A stretch of DNA of 64,000 nt from Methylobacterium sp. R2-1 (GCF_014191355.1 NZ_JACHWM010000007.1:1-64000); one strand, 5' to 3'; positions 18,499 through 28,185 are shown, counted from the first letter of the stretch. Program-made: numbers and translations. The notes: generated by a model not told the origin, from the sequence alone.

Positions 18499-19824
18499 AT
18501 GACTGGGGGGACGATCCGCGCGCTCGGGCTCGCGGGCGCTGTCGCGGCCGCTTCGGTGGCGGGCGCGACGGCGGCGCAGGCCGGTGCCTTCGGCCTGCGC
18601 GAGCAGAGTGCACAGGGGTTGGGCGTCGCCTTCGCGGGCGCGGCGTCGGGCGGGGCGGGCGTCTCGTCGATTTTCTGGAACCCGGCGACCGTGACGATGC
18701 GGCCGGGCTTCGCCAGCGAGCAGAGCCTGAGCTTCATCAATCTCTCGGGCGAGATCACGCCGACGGTGGGGACCGCGCCGGGCTTGCTGCCGTTCGGCTC
18801 TTCCGGCGAGGTCGGCCAGGGCGCCGTGGTGCCTTCGGGCGCAACCTCCTACCAGCTCACCGACCGGCTCTGGGTCGGCATCCAGACCGGCGCGCCCTAC
18901 GGCCTCGTCACCAAGCCGCGCCAGGATTGGGCGGGCTCGGTCTATGCCCGTTCCTCGCGGATCTTCTCGCTGGCCTTCAACCCGGTGGTCGGATTCAAGG
19001 TCAACGACTGGCTGTCCGTCGCCGCCGGCCCGAGCATCGAGTATTTCCGCCTGACCCTGCGCCAGGCGGTCCCGGTGCCCGGGGTCTTCCCGGGCCTCTA
19101 CCCGTCGGGCTTCCTCAAGGGCGAGTCCTGGGGCGTGGGCTTCACCGCCGGTGTCCTGGTCACTCCCGCCGCCGGCACGGTGATCGGCGTCGGCTATCGC
19201 TCCTCGGTCCACCACGACATCGAGGGCTCGATCGGCTTCCCCGATCCGCGGCAGGCCATCGCCCTGGGGCAGGTGCGGGCCAACCTCAACACACCCGAGA
19301 AGGTCAGCGTCGGCCTGACCCAGGCGATCAACCCGGTCACCCGGATCAATCTCGGCTTCGAGTGGGACAACTGGTCGAGACTCGGCGACGTCGGCATCGT
19401 CTCGAAGGCGCTCGGCGTGACGGTCAACCACCTGCCGCTCAACTTCAAGGACTCGTTCTTCTACTCGATCGGTGCCGAGTACGACTGGTCGCCGAACCTG
19501 ACCCTCCGGGCCGGCTTCGGCTACGACAATGTGCCGATCGACGTCTCGAACCGCTCGGCGCGCCTGCCCGACAGCGACCGCTACGTCGTCTCGATCGGCG
19601 GCAGCTATCGCTGGAGCGAGAAGGTGCTGCTGACGGCCAGCTACGCTCACGCCTTCTTCGACCGCGGCCTCCTCCTGGCTGGGCCCGGCCGCGACTACAA
19701 CATCGGCAACATCCCGCTCGCAGCCTCGACCGACGTCAGCGCCGACGTCGTCTCGGTCGGGTTCCGCTACCAGTGGGACGCCCCCGCCGCCGTCGCCCCG
19801 GCCCCGCTGGTGCGCAAGTACTGA
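18499..19824 (+). CDS. OmpP1/FadL-family outer-membrane transporter
   Basis: The 441-residue protein has a signal peptide (LGLAGAVAAASVAGATAAQA) and a mature N-terminus AGAFGLREQSAQGLGVAFAG, with the conserved SSIFWNPATV that forms the plug of FadL channels. The remainder alternates in the beta-barrel manner and ends in VRKY. FadL proteins carry long-chain fatty acids or other hydrophobic compounds through the outer membrane. ATG 18499 follows GGAGAACAAGA. An AT-rich promoter-like region is upstream and a strong hairpin downstream. Confidence 0.88.
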   Translation: MTGGTIRALGLAGAVAAASVAGATAAQAGAFGLREQSAQGLGVAFAGAASGGAGVSSIFWNPATVTMRPGFASEQSLSFINLSGEITPTVGTAPGLLPFGSSGEVGQGAVVPSGATSYQLTDRLWVGIQTGAPYGLVTKPRQDWAGSVYARSSRIFSLAFNPVVGFKVNDWLSVAAGPSIEYFRLTLRQAVPVPGVFPGLYPSGFLKGESWGVGFTAGVLVTPAAGTVIGVGYRSSVHHDIEGSIGFPDPRQAIALGQVRANLNTPEKVSVGLTQAINPVTRINLGFEWDNWSRLGDVGIVSKALGVTVNHLPLNFKDSFFYSIGAEYDWSPNLTLRAGFGYDNVPIDVSNRSARLPDSDRYVVSIGGSYRWSEKVLLTASYAHAFFDRGLLLAGPGRDYNIGNIPLAASTDVSADVVSVGFRYQWDAPAAVAPAPLVRKY

Positions 19825-19842
19825 TCGCCCCTTGATCGCTGC

Positions 19843-19888
19843 GGCACGCTTGGCGCCGGACCCTCCGCGGTTCGGCGTCAAGCGTGCC
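19843..19888. terminator. Bidirectional terminator-like inverted repeat
   Basis: GGCACGCTTGGCGCCGGA (19843-19860) pairs with TTCGGCGTCAAGCGTGCC (19871-19888) around a 10-nt loop. It lies between two convergent genes, the FadL-like gene and the TyrA-like gene, and could end both transcripts. There is no clear T-run. Confidence 0.6.
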
Positions 19889-19891
19889 GAT

Positions 19892-20716
19892 CTACGAGGC
19901 AAGCGGGAGCGCCTCGTGCCTGACCGCTCCGTGCTCGGCTGCGTCGGATAACTCGGCATCGAGCTGGCCGGCGAGCGTGAAGAAGCGCCGCCGCACCTGT
20001 GCCGCGTGCGGGTTCGCGCGCTCGATGGCGTGGAACACGTCCGGTGCATCGTGCCGCACCATGTCGACCGCCTGCATCAGCATGTCGAAGCTGCGCGTCG
20101 TCATTCGCGTCGACAGCGGCTCCATCGCCACCAGAACCTTGGCGATGAGGTGGGTCAGCCCCTGAACCGAGGCCATCGCCCGGTCATGCGCGTCCGGCGT
20201 CGTCAGGATGACGTCGAGGCCGAGCACGCGCCGCAGGAAGGCGGCCGCTCTCAGGGCCCGCCGTCCGCGGATCGGGCAGACGGCGATCTTCAGGCCCCGG
20301 ACGCCGTCGCTGGCGCTCTGCGGTCCGAACAGCGGATGGGTCGCGAGGATCTCGACATCGGCCGGCAATCCCTCCTGCAGGATCGCGGCGGGTCCCATCT
20401 TCACCGAGCCGACATCGACCACGAGCGTGCCCGGCCGCAGATGCGGGGCGAGGGCGCGCACCGCCTCGGCGAGGCTCGCCACCGGTGTGGCAAGGATCAC
20501 CACGGGACAATCCGCCAAGCCCGGAAGATCGGCCGCGACCGCTTCCGGTCCCGCCTGTGCCGCGAGATGTGCCGCGAGCCTCCCGGCCGGCAGGGAGGGG
20601 TCGTGGATCGTCAGAGCGGCGTGCGGCGCGAGATGGCGGGCGATCAACCGGCCGAACGCGCCGAAGCCGACGAGACCGATCGACAGGCGAGGGGAGAGAG
20701 GATGTGGAGCAGACAC
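19892..20716 (-). CDS. Prephenate dehydrogenase-like protein (TyrA family)
   Basis: The 274-residue NAD(P)-binding protein has an N-terminal Rossmann fold (IGLVGFGAFGRLIARHL, GxGxxG) and TyrA blocks LVVDVGSVK and ILATHPLFGPQSASDG, where the His contacts prephenate. The helical C-terminal dimer domain is present but short, and there is no ACT regulatory domain. Likely role: oxidative decarboxylation of prephenate or arogenate in tyrosine synthesis. No other aromatic amino-acid gene is beside it. Confidence 0.8.
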   Translation of the reverse strand: MSAPHPLSPRLSIGLVGFGAFGRLIARHLAPHAALTIHDPSLPAGRLAAHLAAQAGPEAVAADLPGLADCPVVILATPVASLAEAVRALAPHLRPGTLVVDVGSVKMGPAAILQEGLPADVEILATHPLFGPQSASDGVRGLKIAVCPIRGRRALRAAAFLRRVLGLDVILTTPDAHDRAMASVQGLTHLIAKVLVAMEPLSTRMTTRSFDMLMQAVDMVRHDAPDVFHAIERANPHAAQVRRRFFTLAGQLDAELSDAAEHGAVRHEALPLAS

Positions 20717-21110
20717 GGTGTGACCTCGGGATAGGGCGAGGTCGGCGGTCCGTCACGGGATGTTCCATGATCCTCAAGCCGCCGACGACGCGGCAGCTGA
20801 AGACATGACGAGTCCAGCACCGCTAAGGGAGCGGCGCGCGATACGATCCGGAGAGGAGGAGGCCCGTCATGATGAGGGGCCTCTAGACAGGGGAGGCGGC
20901 ACCGTCAAGGTCCGAACACAGAGGCGTGCCGCGCGCTAACGCAGAAATTGTGCTTTGAATTACGCGGCGACTGAACAGTAATAAAAGATAACGTGGGTTG
21001 GTTATTCGATCTTCGTTCACGAAAATGCGAGAATTGAGAAGAATCTCAGCAACGGCACCTTAAGATGCGGAGCCTAAGCCGGCCCTGGGTTGTCGGGCTC
21101 TCCATCCATC
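20717..21110. other. Intergenic region between the TyrA-like and MHYT-GGDEF-EAL genes
   Basis: This divergent gap of 394 bases has no convincing gene. Bases 20940-21040 are markedly richer in A and T than their surroundings. They contain TTGAAT (20955-20960) and TAATAA (20979-20984) with an 18-base spacer, a weak promoter candidate for the downstream c-di-GMP gene. Confidence 0.4.
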
Positions 21111-23579
21111 ATGCTCAAAATCGTCGCCTGCGTCGCGCAACAGCACGATCTCGGCCTTGTTGTCATCTCGGCGGGCATCTGCCTGCTCGGCTGCTTCTCG
21201 ACAGTGACCCTGATGGCCGAGGCCGTGCAGGCCGAGCGCCGGGCCCTTCCCTCCCGGCTGGTCGTGGCGGCGGCGGTGTTCGGCTGCAGCGTCTGGTCGC
21301 TCCACTTCGTCGCGATGCTCGCCTTCCAGCCCGGTGGTCAGACGGCCTACGACCTCCTGCCCACGGCCGCCTCGATCGCGATCGCGGTGGCCGGAGCCCT
21401 GGTCGCCCTCCTGATCTGGGCCCCCGCACGCCACGACCCGCTCAAGGTGGCCGCGGCCGGGATGGCGCTGGCTGCATCGATCTCGGGGATGCACTATACG
21501 GGTGTGAGCGCGATGGCGGCGAGCAGCCTGCTCGTTTTCGAGGACGCCTATGTCCACGCCTCGCTCGGCCTCTGCGCGACCCTGGGGGTGATCGCCCTCG
21601 CCCGGGCCGGCGACCTCACCGGACTCGGCCGCAGAATCGAAGTCACGCTCTGGCTGGCGCTGGCGATCTGCGGCCTGCATTTCACCGGCATGACGGCGCT
21701 CACCGTCGCGCCTGCCGCCCCGCGGGAGGATGGCGGTTCCGTCCTGGGCTCGACGCAACTCGGCCTCGCGGTGGGGCTCGTCAGCCTCGTCGTCCTCGCT
21801 GCCGGCCTCGCCGCGCTGCTGATGCAGCGGCATCTCATGCGCCGCAGCATGGATGAGCTGAGCCGCATGCGCCTGCTCGGCAACCTCGCCCACGAGGTGC
21901 TGTTCATCCACCGCGACGGCCGGGTGGTCGAGATCAATCAGGCGGGCTTGCGCCTGTTTGAGACGACCGCGCAGGAGATCATCGGTCGGCCGATTTTGGA
22001 CCTGTTCACCGAGGCCGCCGCACCGGCTCTGATGCGGCGCAGCCGCTGCCGCCCGGAGGATCTGCGTCCGGAGGAGTTCGAGATCCGCTCGGCGGCCGGC
22101 ACCCTCGTGCTGGTGGAGCTCTCCTGCCGCCCCATCGAGTATCTCGGTCGGCCCGCCACAGCGGTGGCCCTGCGCGATCTCAGCCAGCGCCGCCGCGACG
22201 AGGCGCGCATCCGCCACCTGGCCCTGCACGACGCCCTGACCGATCTGCCCAACCGCACCTTGCTGGAGGAGCGCCTGGGCCTCGCCCTGGAGACGGCGGC
22301 CGAGAACGGGACGAGCGTGGCGCTGGTCTATCTCGACCTCGACCGCTTCAAGCCCGTCAACGACTTCCACGGTCACGCCACGGGCGACGCCCTGCTCGTG
22401 CAGGCGGCCAAGCGCATGCTGGCCGAGCTGCGCCCGACCGATACGCTCGCCCGGATCGGCGGCGACGAGTTCGTGATCGTCCTGGCCCATACCCGCACCC
22501 TCGCGCAGATCGCCGAGACCGCGGAGCGGCTGGTCGAGGCGCTCGGCCGCCCGTTTCAGATCGAGGGCCAGGGCGGAGGTCACAGCGAAGCATTGCGCAT
22601 CGAGATCGGCGCCTCGGCGGGCATCGCCGTCTATCCCAGCGACGGCAGCACGGCCGAGAGCCTGAAGCGCGCCGCCGACACCGCCCTGTACCGGGTCAAG
22701 GACGAGGGGCGCGGCGCGGTGCGCTTCTTCGAGGCGGCGATGGACGAGCAACTCCAGGCGCGCCGCCGGATCGAGCACGAGCTGAGCGGCGCGATCCCGC
22801 GCGGCGAGCTGCAGCTCTACTACCAGCCGATCGTCAACGGCCGCACCGGCGAGATCGAGACCTTCGAGGCACTGATCCGCTGGCACCATCCGGAGCGCGG
22901 CTGCGTCCTCCCGGCCGAGTTCATCCCGCTCGCCGAACAGACCGATCAGATCGGGCGGATCGGTGCCTGGGTGCTCGACGCCGCCTGCGCCGCGGCCGCC
23001 GCTTGGCCGCATCCCTGGCGGGTCTCGGTCAACGTCTCGCCGAAGCAGTTCCGCCAACCGGGCTTCGCCGCCGGCGTGGCGGCGGTGCTCGGCCGCCACG
23101 GGCTTCCGCCGGGACGGCTGGTGCTGGAGATCACCGAGGGCGTCTTCATCCAGGACGCGGCGATGGCGGTGGAGGTGCTCACGGCGCTCCGCACCCTCGG
23201 CGTGCGCCTCGCGCTGGACGATTTCGGGACGGGCTACTCCTCCTTGAGCTACCTGCAGCGGTTCAAGTTCGACAAGATCAAGGTCGATCAGTCCTTCGTC
23301 CGCCGGCTCGGACAGCACGCGGACTCGCTGACGATCGTGCGCGCGATCACCCATCTCGGGCACAATCTCGGCCTTCAGGTCACAGTCGAGGGCGTGGAGA
23401 CGCAGGAGCAGCTCGCCGTGCTGCGCGAGCTCGGCTGCGACCAGATGCAGGGCTACCTCTTCGCCCGGCCGACTCCCATGACAGGACCGATGATAACCCC
23501 CATGACGGGGTCCTCAGATCTGGAACGGGCACGCCTGCGCGCCCTGTTCGCCGAGCTGCCGGCCAAGGTCTACGCCTGA
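21111..23579 (+). CDS. MHYT-PAS-GGDEF-EAL cyclic-di-GMP protein
   Basis: The 822-residue inner-membrane protein has an MHYT domain with about seven helices, showing three sensor motifs SLHFVAM, GMHYTGVSAM and GLHFTGMTAL. In this family they are proposed to bind copper and sense O2, NO or CO. A PAS domain follows (residues 260-370, EVLFIHRDGRVVEI), then a GGDEF domain with an intact GGDEF near 450, and an EAL domain with FEALIRW near 586, DDFGTGYSS and EGVETQEQ. Both catalytic centres look complete, so it could make and degrade c-di-GMP. ATG 21111 gives a proper first helix. The gene appears monocistronic. Confidence 0.92.
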   Translation: MLKIVACVAQQHDLGLVVISAGICLLGCFSTVTLMAEAVQAERRALPSRLVVAAAVFGCSVWSLHFVAMLAFQPGGQTAYDLLPTAASIAIAVAGALVALLIWAPARHDPLKVAAAGMALAASISGMHYTGVSAMAASSLLVFEDAYVHASLGLCATLGVIALARAGDLTGLGRRIEVTLWLALAICGLHFTGMTALTVAPAAPREDGGSVLGSTQLGLAVGLVSLVVLAAGLAALLMQRHLMRRSMDELSRMRLLGNLAHEVLFIHRDGRVVEINQAGLRLFETTAQEIIGRPILDLFTEAAAPALMRRSRCRPEDLRPEEFEIRSAAGTLVLVELSCRPIEYLGRPATAVALRDLSQRRRDEARIRHLALHDALTDLPNRTLLEERLGLALETAAENGTSVALVYLDLDRFKPVNDFHGHATGDALLVQAAKRMLAELRPTDTLARIGGDEFVIVLAHTRTLAQIAETAERLVEALGRPFQIEGQGGGHSEALRIEIGASAGIAVYPSDGSTAESLKRAADTALYRVKDEGRGAVRFFEAAMDEQLQARRRIEHELSGAIPRGELQLYYQPIVNGRTGEIETFEALIRWHHPERGCVLPAEFIPLAEQTDQIGRIGAWVLDAACAAAAAWPHPWRVSVNVSPKQFRQPGFAAGVAAVLGRHGLPPGRLVLEITEGVFIQDAAMAVEVLTALRTLGVRLALDDFGTGYSSLSYLQRFKFDKIKVDQSFVRRLGQHADSLTIVRAITHLGHNLGLQVTVEGVETQEQLAVLRELGCDQMQGYLFARPTPMTGPMITPMTGSSDLERARLRALFAELPAKVYA

Positions 23580-23658
23580 AGGCGAGGCTTTCGCCTGAGA
23601 GGGGGCGGGCATTCTCGCCGCCCACCCTGGGAACCGGTTCGCCCGAAATCCGGGAAGG

Positions 23659-25302
23659 TCAGGCTGCCTCGCGCTCCGGTGCGAGGCGGCGTCGGGCATT
23701 CTCCCACCAGCTGCGCTGGCGTTGCGCCTCGGCCTCCGCCGCCTTGGCGGCGTAGAAGGAAGCGTTGTGCTCGCCTCGCAGCGCCTCGCGGGTGAAGCGG
23801 ATCAGGTGGTGGGCGACGAAGCCCATGTTGAACACCGCCTCGATCTGCCCGCGCTTCAGCGCATGGCCCGCCGCCCGCCAGAACGGCCGGCGGTAATCGG
23901 AGAACAGCCCGACGCGGGTGATGATGTTGAAGCCCAGGATCAGGCCGCGGCGCAGGTTCGTGACCGTGAGCTTGCCCTTGGTCGGCGTGACGATGCGGTT
24001 GCCGTAGGTCACGTCGCACTGGTGCTTGAAGCGCTCGAACAGGTGCTCGGGCGCGTAGGCGTGGGCGATGGCGCGCCGCCAGGAGCTCACCACGGTGTCG
24101 TGCGGGCGCTTGAACAGCACGTTCGATTCGAGGCTGGCGTCGTGGAGGAGCCGGCCCTCGCGCTCGAGCCGGTCCCAGAGCGGCGTCTTGGGCAGCGCCT
24201 GGAGCAGGTTGATCGTCAGCACCGGAATCGCGGACTTGTCGATGAAGTCGATCAGGTTCTGCTCGGACTTGTCGGAGTCCGAGTCGAGGCCGAGGATGAT
24301 GCCTGAGGTCACCTCCAGTCCGTAGGAGTTGAGCGTCTCGATCGCCTCGTACATCGGCACGGCGGCGTTGTGAGTCTTGTCGATGCCCTTGAGCGCCTCG
24401 GCCTCCGGGGTCTCGATGCCGACGAACACCGTCATGAAGTTGGCCTGCCGCATCAGCTCAAGGATCTCGGGCTGCTTGGCCATGTTCAGCGTCGCCTCGC
24501 AGGCGAACTGAAGGGGGTAGTTGTTCCGCTTCTGCCACTCCACGAGGTGGGGCAGCATCTCACGGGTCGCCTTGCGATTGGCGATGAAGTTGTCGTCGAC
24601 GAAGTAGACCACCGCCGGGTGGCCCGGTTGGCTGATGATCGCGTCGAGCTCGGCGCACATCTGCTCCGGGCTCTTCAACCGCGGCTGACGCCCGTAGAGC
24701 TGCGGGATGTCGCAGAACTCGCAGCGATAGGGACAGCCGGACGAGAACTGGAGTGAGCCGATCAGGTAGCGCTTAAGCGGCACCGCCTCGTAGGCCGGGG
24801 CCGGGAAGTCGGCGAGCGCCAGCCGGTCCTTGGTATCGAGCACGACCTGAGCCGCCGGGCGGGACAGATCGCGGTCCAAAATCTCGATCAGCCGGTCGGT
24901 GGCGTCGCCGATCTCGCCGACATGAAGATAGTCGAAATCCGGGTACTTCTCCGGCGCGCCGGACACCGAGGGGCCGCCGAGCACCGCGACCTTGCCGGCC
25001 TCGTGTGCCCGCCGCCTGATATCGTGGATCTGGCCTTCCTGGATGTGCATGCCCGAGACGAACACCGCGTCGGCCCAGGCGAAATCCTGAGGTGAAGCCG
25101 GTCGGATGTTCTCATCGATGAACCGGCACTCCCAGTTCTCGGGCATGTAGGCCGCGATCACCAGGAGCCCCTGGGGCGGCATGAACGCCTTCACCCCGCC
25201 CATCAATGGGTAGGCATGGGAGAACGTGCCGAAGGACGGCGTGTAGGCGGGGAAGACGCACAGGATGCGCCGACGGGAGGAGATGGGGAGGGGGCATCGC
25301 AT
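23659..25302 (-). CDS. hpnP: B12-binding radical SAM protein, hopanoid C-2 methylase-like
   Basis: The 547-residue protein has an N-terminal cobalamin-binding Rossmann domain (RRILCVFPAYTPSFGTFSHA, FMPPQGLLVIAAYMP, DFAWADAVFVSGMH), a radical SAM core with SGCPYRCEFCDIPQLYG near residues 187-203, and a C-terminal DUF4070-type region. These blocks are very like those I recall for HpnP, which methylates hopanoids at C-2 using methylcobalamin and SAM. HpnP is known in Methylobacterium and Rhodopseudomonas. Close DUF4070 relatives with other substrates exist, so the symbol is tentative. No other hopanoid gene lies nearby. ATG 25302 is the first start giving the family N-terminus. Confidence 0.72.
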   Translation of the reverse strand: MRCPLPISSRRRILCVFPAYTPSFGTFSHAYPLMGGVKAFMPPQGLLVIAAYMPENWECRFIDENIRPASPQDFAWADAVFVSGMHIQEGQIHDIRRRAHEAGKVAVLGGPSVSGAPEKYPDFDYLHVGEIGDATDRLIEILDRDLSRPAAQVVLDTKDRLALADFPAPAYEAVPLKRYLIGSLQFSSGCPYRCEFCDIPQLYGRQPRLKSPEQMCAELDAIISQPGHPAVVYFVDDNFIANRKATREMLPHLVEWQKRNNYPLQFACEATLNMAKQPEILELMRQANFMTVFVGIETPEAEALKGIDKTHNAAVPMYEAIETLNSYGLEVTSGIILGLDSDSDKSEQNLIDFIDKSAIPVLTINLLQALPKTPLWDRLEREGRLLHDASLESNVLFKRPHDTVVSSWRRAIAHAYAPEHLFERFKHQCDVTYGNRIVTPTKGKLTVTNLRRGLILGFNIITRVGLFSDYRRPFWRAAGHALKRGQIEAVFNMGFVAHHLIRFTREALRGEHNASFYAAKAAEAEAQRQRSWWENARRRLAPEREAA

Positions 25303-25998
25303 GGCCGCCAATCTAGCACAGTGCCGCGCTTTGGCGTCCCCCCTGCTCCTCTCTTTGGCGTGACATCGTGCTTCGGAAGCCGGCCGGCCCGGCGCGTCGG
25401 CGCGGACGGGTCTGCCGGACGGCGCGGCCGCCCCGCCGCGGCCGTGCGGACACATCGAACGATCAACCGTGCCCCGGCGGTGGCGGCATGCGGCGGGCGC
25501 ATGAGGCACCGCGCTGTCCTTTTGGCCCGGGCCGGGGGTGACCGCCTGAGGGGGACCAAGTTTTCCGGACTTGAGACGGCCAATCCTGCCTCGGCCGCCA
25601 AGAGTGACACAGGCTTGAAAGAAACAGAGAAGCATTTTTGCACGTCAGTTTTATGACGAAATAAATTGGCGATCTTGCTGGATTAATGTTCGAAATACAT
25701 CGTCTATATAGTAATGAGTCGGACTTAACCTCACTATCATTATCGATTTACTTTCAATTGCTCGAAGGCGATGCTATCGCCCTTTCCCGGATGCGGGATG
25801 CATCGGGGTCGCTAAACGACTGAGCCGCCTAACGAGTTTGCCGGCCGCCGCGTCTTTGGCCGGCATCCGGTCAAACGCCTCCCAGGCCGTCGCCCGGATT
25901 CGCCCTGCTGCTTCGAACCCAACCTGTGGATGCGCGCATCCCGGCACAACACGGCGAGCGTCATCACGCCGGCCTGGGACGCGATGGGGATTTGAACG
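25303..25998. other. 696-base divergent intergenic region with an AT-rich core
   Basis: It lies between the HpnP-like gene (minus) and the porin gene (plus), and I find no convincing gene in it. Bases 25640-25765 are strikingly AT-rich for this genome and include a TATATAGTAATGA stretch, so they probably hold the regulatory sequences of one or both genes. A small hairpin GGCGAT/ATCGCC is at 25767-25781. No Pho-box repeat is visible. Confidence 0.45.
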
Positions 25999-27537
25999 AT
26001 GAAACGACGTCTTCTCGCCGCGCTGCTCTTATCGAGCGCCCTGGTGCTCCCCGCGGCGCAGGCTCGGGCCCAGACCGTCGCGGAGCTGCAGCGCCAGATC
26101 AACGAGCTCAAGGCGATGATCAAGGCGCAGTCGGAGGCGCAGGGCCGGGGGGGACGGCGTGGCGGCCCCGTCGCCATGCGCCCGGCGAAGGCCCGCACCA
26201 CCGATGCCGGCACCTTCCCCGCCGCCGGCCGGCCGATCGAGTCCGCGGTGGCGCAGCCGGCCGCGTCCGGCCCGGTTCCGCACCGCTTCGCCCTCGACGA
26301 GCCGGACACGTGGTACGACGCGCTGGTGCCGCCCGCGCCCGAGCTGCTCGCGGATGACCCCCGCCACGCCGGCCGTCCCAAGACCTGGTTCGAGCGCCTG
26401 TCGCTGCGCGGCTACACGCAGCTGCGCGGCAACGAGTTCCTGTCCGGCGACGACACGGCGCCGGCCGGCCTCTCGCGGCTGCGCTCGGTCCACGACAGCG
26501 GCATCACCGACCGCAACAACTTCACCTTCCGCCGGGTGCGCTTGGTCCTGCAGGGCGACATCCACGAGCGGGTGTTCATCTACCTCCAGCCCGACTTCGC
26601 GGTGAACGTCTCGAACCAAGCCGGCAGCGAGGTGCGCCAGAACTACACCCAGCTGCGCGACGCCTATGCCGACGTGTTCCTCGACGACGAGCGCCGGACC
26701 AAGCTTCGCTTCGGCCAGCAGAAGGTGCCCTACGGCTGGGAGAACCTGCAATCCTCGCAGAACCGCCTGACGCTGGACCGCTCCGACGCGATCAACAGCG
26801 CGGTGCCCGGCGAGCGCGACATCGGCATCACCTACTACTACACGCCCTGGCACGTGCAGCGCATCTGGGACCGCCTCGCCAAGGGCGGCCAGAAGCTGTT
26901 CGGCAATTACGGCGCCTTCGGCGTCGGCATCTACAACGGCCAGACCATCAACCGGATCGAGGCCAACAACGACCTGATGACGGTGGTGATGGCGACCTGG
27001 CCGTTCGAACTCGACGGGCTCGGGAAGGCGTTCCGGGGGCAGGTGCTGGAGGTCGGCGGATCGGCCTACCGCAACCGCTTCCGGCCGGAAGCCACTTTCG
27101 GCACCACGACCGCCCTCGGCCGCGGCTACGACGACGAGCGCGTCGGCCTGCACGCGATCCTCTACCCGCAGCCTTTCGGCCTGCAGGGCGAGTGGAACTG
27201 GGGCCGCGGTCCGGAATACGACCCTGTCACCCGAACGATCCAGACCAAGCCGCTCCAGGGCGGCTACATCCAGGCGATGGTCAAGGTCGATCACTCCCCG
27301 GTCGGTCCGTTCATGCCCTACGCCCGCTGGCAGACCTACGACGGCGGCTGGAAGGTGGCGACCGGCGCGCCGCGCCTCGACACCGACGAGTTCGAGCTCG
27401 GTGTCGAGTTCCAGCCGATCAAGTCGGTCGAGCTGACCCTCGCCTACGCCAACATGAAGCGTCGCGAGGCCAATATCGGTCGCTTCGGCCGGGCCGAGGG
27501 CGACCTGTTCCGCGGGCAGTTGCAGATCAACTACTGA
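25999..27537 (+). CDS. OprP/OprO-type porin
   Basis: The 512-residue outer-membrane protein has a signal peptide (LLAALLLSSALVLPAAQARA), then a short coiled coil (TVAELQRQINELKAMIKAQ) of the kind that trimerises such porins in the periplasm. A linker of about 90 residues precedes a beta-barrel whose N-terminal part has LSLRGYTQLRGNEF and FRRVRLVLQGDI, typical of the phosphate-selective porin family. The barrel ends with FRGQLQINY. Anion or phosphate selectivity is a family property; the basic residues responsible cannot be confirmed here. ATG 25999 has no strong ribosome-binding site. Confidence 0.85.
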   Translation: MKRRLLAALLLSSALVLPAAQARAQTVAELQRQINELKAMIKAQSEAQGRGGRRGGPVAMRPAKARTTDAGTFPAAGRPIESAVAQPAASGPVPHRFALDEPDTWYDALVPPAPELLADDPRHAGRPKTWFERLSLRGYTQLRGNEFLSGDDTAPAGLSRLRSVHDSGITDRNNFTFRRVRLVLQGDIHERVFIYLQPDFAVNVSNQAGSEVRQNYTQLRDAYADVFLDDERRTKLRFGQQKVPYGWENLQSSQNRLTLDRSDAINSAVPGERDIGITYYYTPWHVQRIWDRLAKGGQKLFGNYGAFGVGIYNGQTINRIEANNDLMTVVMATWPFELDGLGKAFRGQVLEVGGSAYRNRFRPEATFGTTTALGRGYDDERVGLHAILYPQPFGLQGEWNWGRGPEYDPVTRTIQTKPLQGGYIQAMVKVDHSPVGPFMPYARWQTYDGGWKVATGAPRLDTDEFELGVEFQPIKSVELTLAYANMKRREANIGRFGRAEGDLFRGQLQINY

Positions 27538-27579
27538 TCCCGAGCCGACCCGGGCGGACGACGGCGGGCGGCTCGGAGT

Positions 27580-27741
27580 TCAGGCCTCCGACCGCTTCGA
27601 CAGGAGCGAGGCGCGGCTCACGCCTTTGCCGCCTTCGGCATCCGGATTGCGCAGCTCGCGCATCCCGGGCAGGTGGCCGTCCAGGACGAAGACGAGCACC
27701 ACCAGAGCCAACAATACCTTCGAGGCCATCGCCCGAACCAT
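27580..27741 (-). CDS. Small predicted membrane peptide
   Basis: The predicted product has 53 residues: an N-terminal hydrophobic helix (MASKVLLALVVLVFVLDGHL) and a polar tail (RELRNPDAEGGKG). The sequence AAAGGCGGGG just before ATG 27741 is a good ribosome-binding site. It is convergent with the porin gene. No family is recognised; it is reported as probable because of the helix and the start signal. Confidence 0.45.
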   Translation of the reverse strand: MVRAMASKVLLALVVLVFVLDGHLPGMRELRNPDAEGGKGVSRASLLSKRSEA

Positions 27742-28007
27742 CCCCGCCTTTGTGCGCTTTTGTGCGCTGCGGTGTAGAGCGGTCGCGACAGGGGCGGTGA
27801 TGCGCTGGCGCACACGGACCACGTGACCCGGCGGATGCGGCGGGGACAGAGTCAAGGCGCGGTTAAGGCAAGTGCCTGAGGCAAGAGGGGAGGCCCGTGC
27901 GTGCCTCCGGCCGGGGACGGTGCCCGCGGACGGGCCTGCGAGCTCATCTTCGCGTCCGCGCTGCTGCCTGAGCGCTTGCCTGCGACGGAAAAGTCGCGTT
28001 GCGGGAC

Positions 28008-28036
28008 TTGGCAGGGAGCTTGCACGCCGCTATAGA
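28008..28036 (+). promoter_or_regulatory. Putative main promoter of rplJL-rpoBC
   Basis: TTGGCA (28008-28013), 17 bases, then TATAGA (28031-28036), a close sigma-70 match with ideal spacing. Transcription would begin near 28043 and give a leader of about 410 nt before rplJ, containing the L10-type structure at 28186-28226. Such a promoter is expected because rplJ is separated here from rplKA. Confidence 0.6.
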
Positions 28037-28185
28037 CCGCGCTCCACGAATTCACCCATTGGAAGGGATCGGCCGATCGGTCGGTTTCCATTCGAGATGC
28101 CGCCCGGGCGACCGGGTGGTGATGGCCGGAAGGGACTTGGAGCAACCGCTCTGAGCGCCGTTTCCGGCTATGTCCTGTCCGAGAC

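Noticed and set aside
25203..25656. Open frames in both strands upstream of the HpnP-like gene
   Set aside because: Composition is Arg/Gly/Pro-rich without domain, ribosome-binding site or conservation clue; the region is better read as leader and regulatory DNA.
25640..25780. Possible Pho box for the OprP-like porin
   Set aside because: No pair of CTGTCAT-like heptamers with 4-base spacing is present in the AT-rich region.
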